A DNA stretch of 64,000 nt, from contig NZ_SMAG01000002.1 in NCBI RefSeq assembly GCF_004341825.1, positions 310,001 through 374,000 of the forward strand, read 5' to 3'. Positions 54,201-62,215 of the stretch are shown here, one piece after another. Within the stretch, counting starts at the first letter, position 1; every line of letters starts with the position of its first letter. The stretch is from Hazenella coriacea. Lineage in GTDB: Bacteria; Bacillota; Bacilli; Thermoactinomycetales; Thermoactinomycetaceae. The notes under the pieces are model-generated. The model was given only the letters and a program-made list of their open reading frames with translations. It searched no databases and had not been told where the DNA came from. A program made the translations under genes and the position numbers.

Positions 54201-54978
54201 TAGTTTGATTCAAGATGTGTCAGACTGTATGAAGCTTATTGCCAAAGAACTTGCTAGTAAAGAACGATTTGAATTACTTCGAGAACTTCGAGAAGAATTT
54301 AACTCGACATTTGGCAACATGATAGTTCAAACAAATGAACAGATTTTTCAAAAGGGATATACTGCAGAAAAGATCTATCCTAAATTTTTGCAGCATGCTC
54401 GCCTAAATTTATCTCAGCTTATTAATTTCCAACCATTTTGTCCGTTTCTATTTGCAAATGGTTTGTTGATATTCCACATACAGGATTTGATTAGTGAAAA
54501 AATCGCATTTCTTGTACATAACAGGAAAAATAGTGAGAGCCTTATGATCAAAATTAAGCAGGCATTGAAAGAGGATCTTACAGAGGATCTTCGGAAAAAG
54601 CTGAATCATATTATTGAGTTACTTGAATACGAAAGAGAAAATCACCGAAGACTTTCAAATACTTTTGTAGAAAACTCTCGGGATGATAAAAGATACGTAG
54701 CTATCCCAGTTCTTGCTTTTTCAATGTTTGAGGCATTTAAAGAGTATAAGGGTCAGGATACTGATGAAACATTTTTAGATGCACTTTATGGTTTAACAAG
54801 GGCTTTTACAGATGTTACATCAGTGACACCAATTACAAGTGATTATAAGGATATTCCTTTTATTACTTTTAAAAGTGATGCTTTGGAAGAATCATTTGAT
54901 AGCAGATTTCAGCAAAATTACTTATTAACATCTACAGAGATAAATATATTAAATCTACTCCTTCTGGAGAAAATATAA
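51286..54978 (+). CDS. SF2-helicase-like protein of the two-gene system
   Basis: 1230 aa. An N-terminal region of about 400 residues of unknown fold, then a helicase core: Walker A LTGNPGIGKTTVIVDEL (about 418), FLYTSCRR (Ia-like), Walker B WIMIDEITGTDEG (about 617), VKLIVADASMTN (motif III-like). RecA2 follows with QVIVYVQNIKRIEEL (IV), FMTSSASRGISFKK (V, about 853) and EQIQLYYRMRGD (VI, about 884). The C-terminal 330 residues are helical. A stop codon immediately upstream fixes ATG 51286; the AGGAGGTGGAGGGG lies 20 nt away, so coupling to the upstream gene is likely. DEIT in place of DExH/D is unusual. Confidence 0.75.
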   Translation: MISTFSYDYGFVYEYGYNIGLFSSLVQLKSENIELNPSIKDRLTKWMELPDQCFSNFVISFRNKNNITDESAFEEIRRNIEHIFFFGYFSGQHAMRHYIQSIPLIRNLKTEVVYFQSNFIDPLNQDILQDKLREAVVHDINKAFNYDMEESMINYYQKKGKFLKADSIVLLKQGTRFFLLITDNSVFLHRLVGIDNPERLLKSLQKIRSEMGRKTKFSHLTMDTSGIENIQLHRLLLQYAHVVKDKTLLKIVQAGSYAYSFLDFMTKKAKIQTGNCEVSIMGKVDYDYSIVNFKIPLKGWTHTEEGVLLKRCHQEYKNLPLVTPNPEPNGIPQIKKDEIPPVAKEILLRNMIRNTNIDHESLKDFVKEVQGTFSISDHIEGFQNTAGKYGEGKTFRDDHARSVTDGLKEIERRILYLTGNPGIGKTTVIVDELKKHERFLFLYTSCRRTVNDDILLKFKEGDRLFVDDLIALSTSFTDEQVINAVPVNVVNYVMNDDKRLQPSRKLTYLPKNRDRHEEKGSHIFRDVGDNEFIEDFQSKTGGVLKRLCEGIQEQIENPNIRKVIGTFSIQALKRTKEKTTIQHLQKLFPFVRYLEEVDVVIDYNAFDQFVERYPICWIMIDEITGTDEGVHLYQSLKKWLFDNIYSKLDEKRREKWNVKLIVADASMTNETIVHRCLNKESRFDHSKIYITSENEGTMPIQTKEIPIPIKKGKVNGWLVNTNSYPAKKLSLLYHIHVQGIPLDEYLAGKQPGVERLNKERSLSEKQDNIILDRVFEHLTANKEKPEQEQVIVYVQNIKRIEELKNKFIERYSLLFGEEAVEYQHYMVITSQLTAKARERAIQATDQVRCVFMTSSASRGISFKKSTKILAVLQAFNIEREMMEQIQLYYRMRGDSDWDIKKDKSIEFFVIDSYVYQDSDEEYQKSKIVIHLLSFLTLARASLVSRIFGKVEIGNRSLSLVPLGGSGISPVKYSLIQDVSDCMKLIAKELASKERFELLRELREEFNSTFGNMIVQTNEQIFQKGYTAEKIYPKFLQHARLNLSQLINFQPFCPFLFANGLLIFHIQDLISEKIAFLVHNRKNSESLMIKIKQALKEDLTEDLRKKLNHIIELLEYERENHRRLSNTFVENSRDDKRYVAIPVLAFSMFEAFKEYKGQDTDETFLDALYGLTRAFTDVTSVTPITSDYKDIPFITFKSDALEESFDSRFQQNYLLTSTEINILNLLLLEKI

Positions 54979-55129
54979 AATATCATTCAAGATGTGAGTT
55001 TCGGAGATTTTTACGTTGACCATATCATGACATTTTGACTACACACTACAGAGAATTAGAATAACCAATTTCATGCGGATTCTCTAACTGATATTACACT
55101 AGAAATCACTAGAGTTATTGAGTGAAGCC
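54979..55129. other. Right island margin, no gene seen
   Basis: About 150 bp between the helicase stop and the repeat. An AGAGAATTAGA / TCTCTAACT-type imperfect foldback occurs at about 55050-55088. No integrase trace. Confidence 0.4.
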
Positions 55130-55213
55130 ACACTGGCAGTGTAGAGGTCAGGCGGTTCGATCCCGCTATGCTCCACCAAAGTATTTAAACCCTCGATGTT
55201 TCGGGGGTTTTTT
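55130..55213 (+). repeat. Right att-type direct repeat: truncated tRNA-Ala copy (84 bp)
   Basis: Repeats 43223-43305: anticodon loop, variable loop, T-arm, acceptor 3' strand, CCA and the terminator. It lacks the 5' half and carries one inserted G (GTCAGGCGG), so it cannot fold as tRNA. Confidence 0.9.
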
Positions 55214-55273
55214 GTGTGTTAGAAATATTAAGCAGAAAAAGGGAAAATGATCACATTTCCCCTGATTTACCCT

Positions 55274-55510
55274 TTACTTGAAATTTAAAATCCTACACTC
55301 AATCGATGGGCGCTTTACGGATACTGGTATCCGACGAATCGGTACAGGACCTAAGCGCTTCAGTTCCTTTCGTAACTGTTCTCCAAGTTTATTCTCAAGT
55401 TCTGTGACATCTGAAGGACTGCCGATAAACTCTTCAAGACTAATACTTGTATCAGGTTCTGGACAAGTACGAGCGAAGGTCCAGCAGAATATAGGGAATT
55501 TCGAATTCAT
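55274..55510 (-). CDS. Small uncharacterised protein, divergent from DUF2935 gene
   Basis: 78 aa (MNSKFPIFCWTFARTCPEPD start; VPIRRIPVSVKRPSIECRIL end). ATG 55510 is supported by AAAGGAG 9 nt upstream. Two Cys near the N-terminus, a charged centre, no TM. Divergent from and possibly functionally linked to the DUF2935 gene. No family recognised. Confidence 0.6.
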   Translation of the reverse strand: MNSKFPIFCWTFARTCPEPDTSISLEEFIGSPSDVTELENKLGEQLRKELKRLGPVPIRRIPVSVKRPSIECRILNFK

Positions 55511-55671
55511 GATCAGTGACTCCTTTCGGAATAATAAGTGTTTATATTTCATAATATGTTTATGCCTATATATCGATTCAAGATTCCGTTTCATTTCAAT
55601 TAAAGCACCCAAAAATCTAACAATATTGATGTTTACATAATTTCCGAGTAGGACAAGAGGAGGAAACATGA

Positions 55672-56508
55672 ATGAAAGTAATAACGGAGACAGAATTTAT
55701 TACAGAGTCAATTAACGAGAATCTTTTCTGGTTGCGTATTATGAAAGAACATGCATTGTTCATGTCCCAAGGGTTTGATCGAAGGGATAAAAAGCTCATC
55801 CGAGAAGCGGATCAGTTTTTTGTTATGTTTGATCGAAGATTAACTGAAGTAAGAACGTTACGCCGGGACTCAAGTGTGATACGAAAATTTAATGAAGGGT
55901 CGATTCTACTGACAAGGAAATTTCGGGAGTTTAAGTCAACCGTTCTGTTGTTAATCATTCAGTGCAAAATCGATGGCTTTAATTTTCCGCTATTGATTGA
56001 CCACACTGCCCGTGAAGCGGGTTATTTCGTTGAAACATTAAAGGCTTTAAATAAAGGGAAATCGGAACCTCTCGCAGACCGGATTGTTGACGAAAACGTT
56101 TTCTGGCTTCGTATTATGGCTGATCACAGCAAGTTTATTGCTCATTTGCTTGATCCATCAGAACGGAAGCTGGTTTCGGTTGCAAATACTTTTTCAGATG
56201 AATTCGATCAATTATTAGCCCAGGCTAGGGATTTGGAATCGATGGTAAAACAGACGGAACCCTCGTTTTTCAATACCCTAACACGCTTTACTGAAGATGC
56301 ACAAAGATCAACGACAGATCTTCGGAACTTCAAAAAGGATGCACGCGATCTGATTCGACAATGTAAGTTAATGAGTTTGATTAACCCCATCCTTGCAGAT
56401 CACGTTACCCGTGAAGCAAATAAATTTCTTTCCATTCTGAATGGTCTGTCCCAACGTGCACGAGACAATTCTGATCCTCATGATCAGCTAGATTTTGTTG
56501 AAGAGTGA
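55672..56508 (+). CDS. DUF2935 protein
   Basis: 278 aa composed of two homologous four-helix halves, each starting ENLFWLRIMKEHALFMSQGF or ENVFWLRIMADHSKFIAHLL and ending DHTAREAGYF or DHVTREANKF. His/Glu residues recur at equivalent positions (WLRIM-EH / DH, H-REA), suggesting metal binding as expected for DUF2935. GGAGGAAAC before ATG. Function unknown; common in spore-forming Bacillota. Confidence 0.88.
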   Translation: MKVITETEFITESINENLFWLRIMKEHALFMSQGFDRRDKKLIREADQFFVMFDRRLTEVRTLRRDSSVIRKFNEGSILLTRKFREFKSTVLLLIIQCKIDGFNFPLLIDHTAREAGYFVETLKALNKGKSEPLADRIVDENVFWLRIMADHSKFIAHLLDPSERKLVSVANTFSDEFDQLLAQARDLESMVKQTEPSFFNTLTRFTEDAQRSTTDLRNFKKDARDLIRQCKLMSLINPILADHVTREANKFLSILNGLSQRARDNSDPHDQLDFVEE

Positions 56509-56960
56509 GCAAATTCTATAATAGTTTGATGGGGGAGATCACGGAAATTGGTTTAAGTTAGAAGTTAAATAATCGTAAAGCTGGCATGTTGATGGGAAAT
56601 TTTCCAACTTAAAAGATTAAATGAAAAGGGCAACCGGATTTAGAACGAGTGTCCTTTTTTAATTACTTGTTTTGATGAATTAAACTTGCACCTTACATCA
56701 TGACAAAATTAACAATCTATTAGTACAATGGGAAATATTTATTAAGGAAATTTTACATTTTACGTGCCATTGAAAACTATAGGGATGAAAGAAGGTTTGA
56801 TAGTTTCGGATGGATGAAAAATAGTTTACTCATTACTCCTAATACACATTCAAATCCTCCAGCTAAGCCGGAGGATTTTTTATCTCAATTGGGATGATGA
56901 ATTTAAAAATATATTGAGCGGAAAAAGGGCAATAGCCTTAACAGATGCCTCTATTGTTAA
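56509..56960. other. Intergenic with isolated terminator
   Basis: No gene supported. ATCCTCC-AGCTAAGCC-GGAGGAT followed by T6 at 56854-56884 is a good plus-strand terminator with no adjacent gene end; a short untranslated RNA from about 56690 is possible. Confidence 0.35.
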
Positions 56961-57509
56961 CTACTTGTTTTGATCTGTATACAAGCGTAATAGCTTTTCA
57001 GTTGAGGGAAATGCAAGCTGACCCCAAGGAATTTCATTAAAATAGAAAAAACAACCTTTTTTACTTTCAATGTTAACGATCACTTCTTCATGATCAGCAA
57101 TCGCTTCGTAGGTTAATTGGATTAGTCCATCTTTCGGAGAAGAGAGTGTATGAATAATTTCATTTACCTCTACAGAAAGACCTGTTTCCTCTTTTATCTC
57201 ATTTTTGATAGTTTCAAAAAGATCATGTCCACGTTCCACATGTCCTCCAGGAAAAGCCCATAAGCCTTTCCCGGGCTCTTCGTTTCTTTGAAGAAGTAAT
57301 ACTTTGTTTTTTTCTTTATTCAGCACCACTGCCACTACTGCCAGCTTTGGGTCTAAGTAGAAGACGAATTTACAATTGTGACAAAGTAGTTGAGGTTGGT
57401 TGGGAATATGTAAGTCCTCTAACGAAAAATGATGTCCGCATCGAGGGCAAAATTTTAGATCCTCTTTTTTATATCTCCATTGATATTGAAAGTAGAGATC
57501 TTTGTTCAT
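56961..57509 (-). CDS. Nudix hydrolase with N-terminal zinc ribbon
   Basis: 182 aa. N-terminal C4 ribbon (CPRCGHHF ... CHNC, about residues 21-46) precedes a Nudix fold, an NADH-pyrophosphatase-like arrangement without the NudC tail. Nudix box GGHVERGHDLFETIKNEIKE then ETGL: the catalytic EE pair and final Glu are kept, but the canonical first Glu is His and the Arg of REUXEE is Asn. AAGGAG precedes ATG. Hydrolyses a nucleoside-diphosphate-X substrate if active. Confidence 0.85.
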   Translation of the reverse strand: MNKDLYFQYQWRYKKEDLKFCPRCGHHFSLEDLHIPNQPQLLCHNCKFVFYLDPKLAVVAVVLNKEKNKVLLLQRNEEPGKGLWAFPGGHVERGHDLFETIKNEIKEETGLSVEVNEIIHTLSSPKDGLIQLTYEAIADHEEVIVNIESKKGCFFYFNEIPWGQLAFPSTEKLLRLYTDQNK

Positions 57510-57672
57510 ATTAAATCTCCTTCGAAGTGGATTTATATGTTTATTAAATTAGGGAAATTCGATAGTGAGGGAAGCAAGTAATTGCCCTGAAAATGATATT
57601 GGTTGTATGATGACAAATCAGCATATTATATTCATATTTTATTTCATTTTGGCGATATTTCAGGAAAAGGTA

Positions 57673-57700
57673 TTGCAAAAGTTGTTTTATTTAATATAAT
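57673..57700 (+). promoter_or_regulatory. Promoter of the secreted protein gene
   Basis: TTGCAA (57673-57678), 16-nt spacer, TATAAT (57695-57700). Confidence 0.65.
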
Positions 57701-57781
57701 AAGGATTTATATTAATTATAATTTTAACAAGAAACTAGAAATTAATTTTTAATGTCTTGTTAATTAAAGGAGGAACATTGC

Positions 57782-58462
57782 ATGAAAAAGAAGTATTTTT
57801 CATCTTTAATAGCTACTACTGTAGTTAGTGTTTTAACTCTCTCTCCGTTTTCCTATGCAGAAGAACTTCCTTTGAAAACAGTGGAAAACATCGTAGTTAT
57901 AAGTAATAAAGCAGAGGTAACTGGGAGCCTTGAGATCATTGATGGAGAAGAACTTACACCACAACAAATTGAAGAGCAATTTAAAGAGATTGATGCTAAA
58001 TATAAAATAGGAGAAGAGTTTAGTATGGAAGATGCAGAGTTTGTTAAAAAGTACGCCAAAAAACCTGGTTATAGTCCTGAGGGCGTTGGAAACGTAACTA
58101 GATCAGTTTTTGGTGTTGGAAAAGGTGGAGGTATTAGAGCTGAATCAAAGGGAACTGCTCGAAATAATATTGGAGTTATAAACAACAGCTTTGGAGCTAC
58201 CTTTACAACAGCTACCACAAGTGGTGGTGCTAAAGTAATCTCTATTAGAAATGAAGTTAGTATTACAGCTTATGGAGCAGTAGGATCAGGCGGAATAGGT
58301 AAAGTATATCAGAAAACGCTCTCTAATACTTGTAAAAAATCATCTTGCACTTTTAATGAATATGAAGGTTATTCTGGATCAGTTGCATATGCGACAGTAT
58401 ATGTGAAAGCTGTTGTATCTTATTCGGGTGGTTCCTTTACAATTAATCCACGGTACCAGTAA
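57782..58462 (+). CDS. Secreted protein, unknown function
   Basis: 226 aa. Sec signal peptide (MKKKYFSSLIATTVVSVLTL ... FSYAEE, cleavage after YA about residue 26), an acidic helical pro-region (about 45-95) and a Gly/Ser/Thr-rich beta domain with one Cys pair (NTCKKSSCTF) near the C-terminus. The acidic pro-region plus compact basic domain is reminiscent of secreted bacteriocin or toxin precursors, but no family was recognised. GGAGG before ATG; own promoter and terminator. Confidence 0.7.
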   Translation: MKKKYFSSLIATTVVSVLTLSPFSYAEELPLKTVENIVVISNKAEVTGSLEIIDGEELTPQQIEEQFKEIDAKYKIGEEFSMEDAEFVKKYAKKPGYSPEGVGNVTRSVFGVGKGGGIRAESKGTARNNIGVINNSFGATFTTATTSGGAKVISIRNEVSITAYGAVGSGGIGKVYQKTLSNTCKKSSCTFNEYEGYSGSVAYATVYVKAVVSYSGGSFTINPRYQ

Positions 58463-58475
58463 TTAACGTATAGAA

Positions 58476-58526
58476 ACCCGAAGGAAGATAATGGATAATG
58501 ATAAAGACCTTCTTTCGGGCTTTTTA
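58476..58526 (+). terminator. Terminator of the secreted protein gene
   Basis: CCCGAAGGAAG / CTTCTTTCGGG stem followed by TTTTT. Confidence 0.8.
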
Positions 58527-58558
58527 GTCTGTTATATGAAATAGTAAGGGAGAGGATT

Positions 58559-58654
58559 ATTATAGAAAATTTTAGTTTAGTAGGCTTTTTAGTCCTAATC
58601 GGGGCTATTGCCGCTGTAGTCTTGATGATTCGAAGTTTGATATGGAAAAATTAA
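58559..58654 (+). CDS. Possible 30-residue TM peptide
   Basis: GGGAGAGG (58548-58555) precedes a frame reading ENFSLVGFLVLIGAIAAVVL then MIRSLIWKN and stop. Only rare starts (ATT/ATA) are available, so it is speculative: either a mutated start or a non-standard one. Confidence 0.3.
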   Translation: MIENFSLVGFLVLIGAIAAVVLMIRSLIWKN

Positions 58655-59029
58655 AAGATGTTATTGCTAGGTGACTGGATACAATCGATCCTAAGTCAGT
58701 ATGCCAACCAGATATTTCTGACTAGATAGACGTTTATGAACGGAAAAAACATTCACTAGATTAGCGATTGATACTAATATTAAACAACGAGACTCTATTA
58801 TCATTTAATGTGTATTAATATGAAAAGATATAAAAGTTGATCCCGATGATTTTGACTGAGGTTGGATCAGATTTCAACATGGTGATAAATCAAATAAATT
58901 AAAAGATTAATAAATATAACGAATTCGATAGAAGTCAGTGACTCTTGATGTTGTCTATAGACATGTATTATTTGGAATATCTGCTGGAGAGCGGTAAGTT
59001 CTGAATCTATTCAAGTTGAGTTATTCATA
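58655..59029. other. Intergenic, no gene seen
   Basis: AT-rich; no supported ORF, promoter or RNA. Confidence 0.3.
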
Positions 59030-59155
59030 ATGGCGGAAATTGAAAAAAAGGAATTACATCTAGCACAATGTGCTCGTATTCAAGATTTTTTCGCTAATCA
59101 GGAAGGGCGCTTCATGATGAGTGTTGTTCGATGCATGAACGAACTTCTTCACTAA
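59030..59155 (+). pseudogene. Short ORF, probable C-terminal gene remnant
   Basis: 41 codons (MAEIEKKELHLAQCARIQDF ... VVRCMNELLH) without ribosome-binding site. A good terminator (TGTTCCAG-ATGA-CTGGAACA, 59161-59178) follows its stop, as at the end of a real gene. Confidence 0.35.
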
Positions 59156-59440
59156 CTAAATGTTCCAGATGACTGGAACATTTCCCTTTTACAAGCATGT
59201 TTCTCACATGATATTGGCTACAATTCTCAGTTGAACCAATATGATTTTCATCCACGGTTTTAAGTTAGCTGCAGATCTTACCCCCTTTTATCCCATTAGT
59301 ACAATAAAACTCAGCAAGTCCAGTTACAACTTGACAATGTTCCATCCCCAAATCCAATTACGATATAGGATTCATTGTTGTTTATAACCGGAAATTATAT
59401 AATGATTTTATTAGAAATATCTGATAATGGAGGGGTTGTA

Positions 59441-61537
59441 TTGCTCAAACCGGGGATCAGTGACAACTTTTCTTTAATGGTCAACTCGCTAAAGTTAGCT
59501 CAAAGAGCTGAATTATGGGATGATGAGCAGAATGAAAATTTAGTAGAGAAGCTATATGTGGACCCCCTTCCGTGCAATGGGTTACTTAAACAGGTGGTTA
59601 AAGATAATACTGTTTTTTTGGTAGGCAGAAAAGGGACAGGGAAGTCTACAATTTTTGCTAGGATGCAAGAGTACTTTCGTAAAAGTAAAAATGAGATTTC
59701 TGCGTATGTGGATGTAAAAACATTGTACGGTAAGTCTCTAGCAAAGGAGCTCAATCATCCGGAGCAGTATGAAAAAATTCTGCTTTATGAGGGCTTTATT
59801 AATGAAGTGATCAATGACTTAATGGAAGAAGTGAAAAAAAACCTCGAGCAAAAAAATGCTCTTTTTAGACTGTGGAAGAGAAATGAATTAACCGCTCTTC
59901 TTTCAAGACTAGAGGAAATAAAGGCTGAAACATCTAAACCAACATTCAAAGAGACAGATATCTTAAAAGTCGTAAACACCACTGAAACGGTGTCAACAGC
60001 CGATGAAAATGAAGGAAATCTTAGTATAGGTGCTAGAGTCAATGAAACCAACTTGGGCGTAAGTGGAATGACCAGTGTTCGTCAAAAGAGTTCTGGAGCC
60101 AATGAAGTTCAGGAAGAATATTCACATACTCTATTAAGACATTTTAATCTGAATGATTTTTTATCCAATATTACAAGTGCGTTAAAGGAATATGGGATCA
60201 ATAAACTACATATACTGCTTGATGATTTTTCGGAGATCGATTACCATGCTCAACAAGTATTTGTGAATACGATTCTTGCCCCATTGAATAACTGGTCAGA
60301 TCAATTTATTCGTTTTAAAGTAGCGGCTTACCCGAATCGAATCTTCTATGGAGATATCGATAAAGGAAAAATAGATGAAATCCACTTGGATTATTATGAG
60401 CTTTATAAAGTTAAAGATTTACCTGAACTTGAAAGAAAAGCTACGGAGTTTCTTGATCGATTATTAAACACCCGATTTCAATACTATCTTGATGCTGATC
60501 TAGAAGAGATCTTCCAAATTGATCGAGATCATACGCGTGAGAGTTATCTTGAGTTATTATTCCAAGCTACTATGAATATACCCCGCATCCTCGGACATAT
60601 ATTACATTATTGTTATCAGAGTGCCATCATTTATGATAAAAAGATCACAAAGCCTTTGATTAAACAGGCTGCCCAAAAATACTATGAGAACCAAATCAGG
60701 TACTATTTTGATAAGACCAATTATCTAAAGGAAGCATTCGACGAAAAGCTAGACAGATATTCTCAACAAATATTGATTAATTTGTTGGTGGAAAAGGCGA
60801 AAGACTTGAAATATCACTTAAGGAATGAAGATACGGAGCTATTTAAAGGAATTCCAGCTAACAAGATCCCCACCAGTCACTTTTTTGTGAACAAGGAGTA
60901 TGAGAAATTCCTTCATTCTTTGGAGCTAAACTATTTTGTTAGTAAATATTATGAGCAAGCCGATCGAGATGGGATTGTCATAAGCATTTATGCCATTAAT
61001 TATGGTTTATGTAGGGAACAGAATATCCATTTTGGTCGACCCAATGGACATACAAAGTACAGAAAATATTATATTTCACGTCATTTCAATTATGATAAGG
61101 TATTACAGCAATATTTAATTGAACAAAAGCATTTTGTTTGTAAGGAATGCGACTACGAATACCAGTATTCAGAAGGCGATGTCCTGCAAAAGATCGGGAT
61201 GATGTGCTATCAAGGATGTAAAGAAACCGGGACGGTCGAAGAAAGCTTTAAGTTTAAAGATGAAAATTTATTTGAAGGCATTAAGAGGGAAAATCTATTG
61301 CCTGAAATTGAGTTAGGTATCCTCCATGTCCTTACCCAGAATAAAAAGGCCAGTCTTTATGCATCTTTGATCGCGAAAGAACTAGATTGTTCCCATCAAC
61401 TCGTTTCAAGGAGAAGCGAAAAGCTACAACAGGCTGAATTGATCCAGAAAGAAAATGAAGTGATCGATGGGGTTCAGCGAACGGTTTATCAGCTAACGGA
61501 GCGAGCCAAGGTTGTTTATTTTCCTAGAAGGGAATGA
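59441..61537 (+). CDS. P-loop ATPase with zinc-binding and winged-helix C-terminus
   Basis: 698 aa from TTG 59441, preferred over ATG 59375 because GGAGGGG lies 6 nt upstream. Walker A FLVGRKGTGKSTIFARM (about residue 60), a coiled linker, Walker B-like LHILLDDFSEIDYHAQ (about 255) and a sensor region (FKVAAYPNRIFYG), the layout of P-loop STAND/KAP-like signalling ATPases. Then a C-C-C-C knuckle (CKECDYEYQ ... CYQGC, about 566-592) and a C-terminal winged helix (ASLIAKELDCSHQLVSRRSE). The combination suggests a DNA-binding sensor, perhaps in defence; no partner gene is obvious. Exact family not recognised. Confidence 0.7.
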   Translation: MLKPGISDNFSLMVNSLKLAQRAELWDDEQNENLVEKLYVDPLPCNGLLKQVVKDNTVFLVGRKGTGKSTIFARMQEYFRKSKNEISAYVDVKTLYGKSLAKELNHPEQYEKILLYEGFINEVINDLMEEVKKNLEQKNALFRLWKRNELTALLSRLEEIKAETSKPTFKETDILKVVNTTETVSTADENEGNLSIGARVNETNLGVSGMTSVRQKSSGANEVQEEYSHTLLRHFNLNDFLSNITSALKEYGINKLHILLDDFSEIDYHAQQVFVNTILAPLNNWSDQFIRFKVAAYPNRIFYGDIDKGKIDEIHLDYYELYKVKDLPELERKATEFLDRLLNTRFQYYLDADLEEIFQIDRDHTRESYLELLFQATMNIPRILGHILHYCYQSAIIYDKKITKPLIKQAAQKYYENQIRYYFDKTNYLKEAFDEKLDRYSQQILINLLVEKAKDLKYHLRNEDTELFKGIPANKIPTSHFFVNKEYEKFLHSLELNYFVSKYYEQADRDGIVISIYAINYGLCREQNIHFGRPNGHTKYRKYYISRHFNYDKVLQQYLIEQKHFVCKECDYEYQYSEGDVLQKIGMMCYQGCKETGTVEESFKFKDENLFEGIKRENLLPEIELGILHVLTQNKKASLYASLIAKELDCSHQLVSRRSEKLQQAELIQKENEVIDGVQRTVYQLTERAKVVYFPRRE

Positions 61538-61659
61538 AAAGTGAATATAGGTAAAGAAACTTTCTTCTCATATAAATAATCACCAAAGTTTAGGGAATAG
61601 GAGCTGGATTGATTTAAAAGGGGTTTCATTCGTTTGATCTAAACAAAGGAGATTACATC

Positions 61660-62015
61660 ATGAAACTAAGAGAGACTTTACATTCCACACCTTATCAATT
61701 ATTGCAAGGGAACCTTGACCATGAAGTGAGTGATATTACCTTTGACTCTCGAAAAGTAATTCCAAATGCCATGTTTGTTAAGACCCTGCAAAAATTCTAG
61801 ATGATATTGAGATGGGGATCAAAGAAACCTCAAGTTCTTATCAAAAGCTCGTAGATCGCAAAGAAGCGATTCATCAAGCGATGCAACTGGCCCAACCCAA
61901 GGATGTCATTGTGATCGCCGGAAAAGGTCATGAAAACTATCAAGAGATTAACGGAACGAAAATTCACTTTGATGATATGGAGGTTGTCAAAGAGTTTTTT
62001 GGGATCATAGAGTGA
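61660..62015 (+). pseudogene. murE remnant with large internal deletion
   Basis: ATG 61660 behind a strong AAAGGAG gives the N-terminus of UDP-MurNAc-peptide ligase MurE (KLRETLHSTPYQLLQG; ITFDSRKVIPNAMFV). It then jumps, out of frame, to the MurE C-terminus (DPAKILDDIEMGIKETSSSY; DVIVIAGKGHENYQEING; HFDDMEVVKEFF). About 360 central codons, including the ATP-binding site and active site, are missing. Non-functional. Presumably an extra copy, since MurE is essential. Confidence 0.85.
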
Positions 62016-62168
62016 AGTGTGTGGGCGGTGTATTAGTCAGTGGTATTTGAAGTTGGATAAGCACTAATTAAAGCTACATTAAGAGAAACTATAGGTATTT
62101 TTAAGTTGTAGTTAGATACCATCCTCATATAAAATCTGATTTTATATACATTTATCCTTTTTAAAAAA

Positions 62169-62207
62169 TAAGCTCAGCAACCTTTTTGATGGCTGAGCTT
62201 ACTTTTC
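62169..62207 (+). terminator. Terminator-like hairpin
   Basis: AAGCTCAGC / GCTGAGCTT stem followed by ACTTTT, 150 bp after the murE remnant. Confidence 0.6.
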
Positions 62208-62215
62208 GCTAATTT

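Larger units (their letters stand above)
43306..55213. mobile_element. tRNA-Ala-inserted genomic island, about 11.9 kb
   Basis: Bounded by the 83/84-bp repeats of the tRNA-Ala 3' half plus terminator. Cargo: S8 peptidase gene with in-frame TGA, T-box plus second-type metG, a paralogous peptidase tail, and the two-gene helicase system. No integrase, excisionase or transposase is visible, so the element is either mobilised in trans or decayed. Confidence 0.8.

Noticed and set aside
54979-55129. Integrase remnant at the right island end
   Set aside because: No tyrosine or serine recombinase motif in any frame of this short stretch.
55130-55213. Second tRNA-Ala gene
   Set aside because: The 5' half is missing and the T-stem has an extra G, so it cannot fold into tRNA; reported as a right att repeat.
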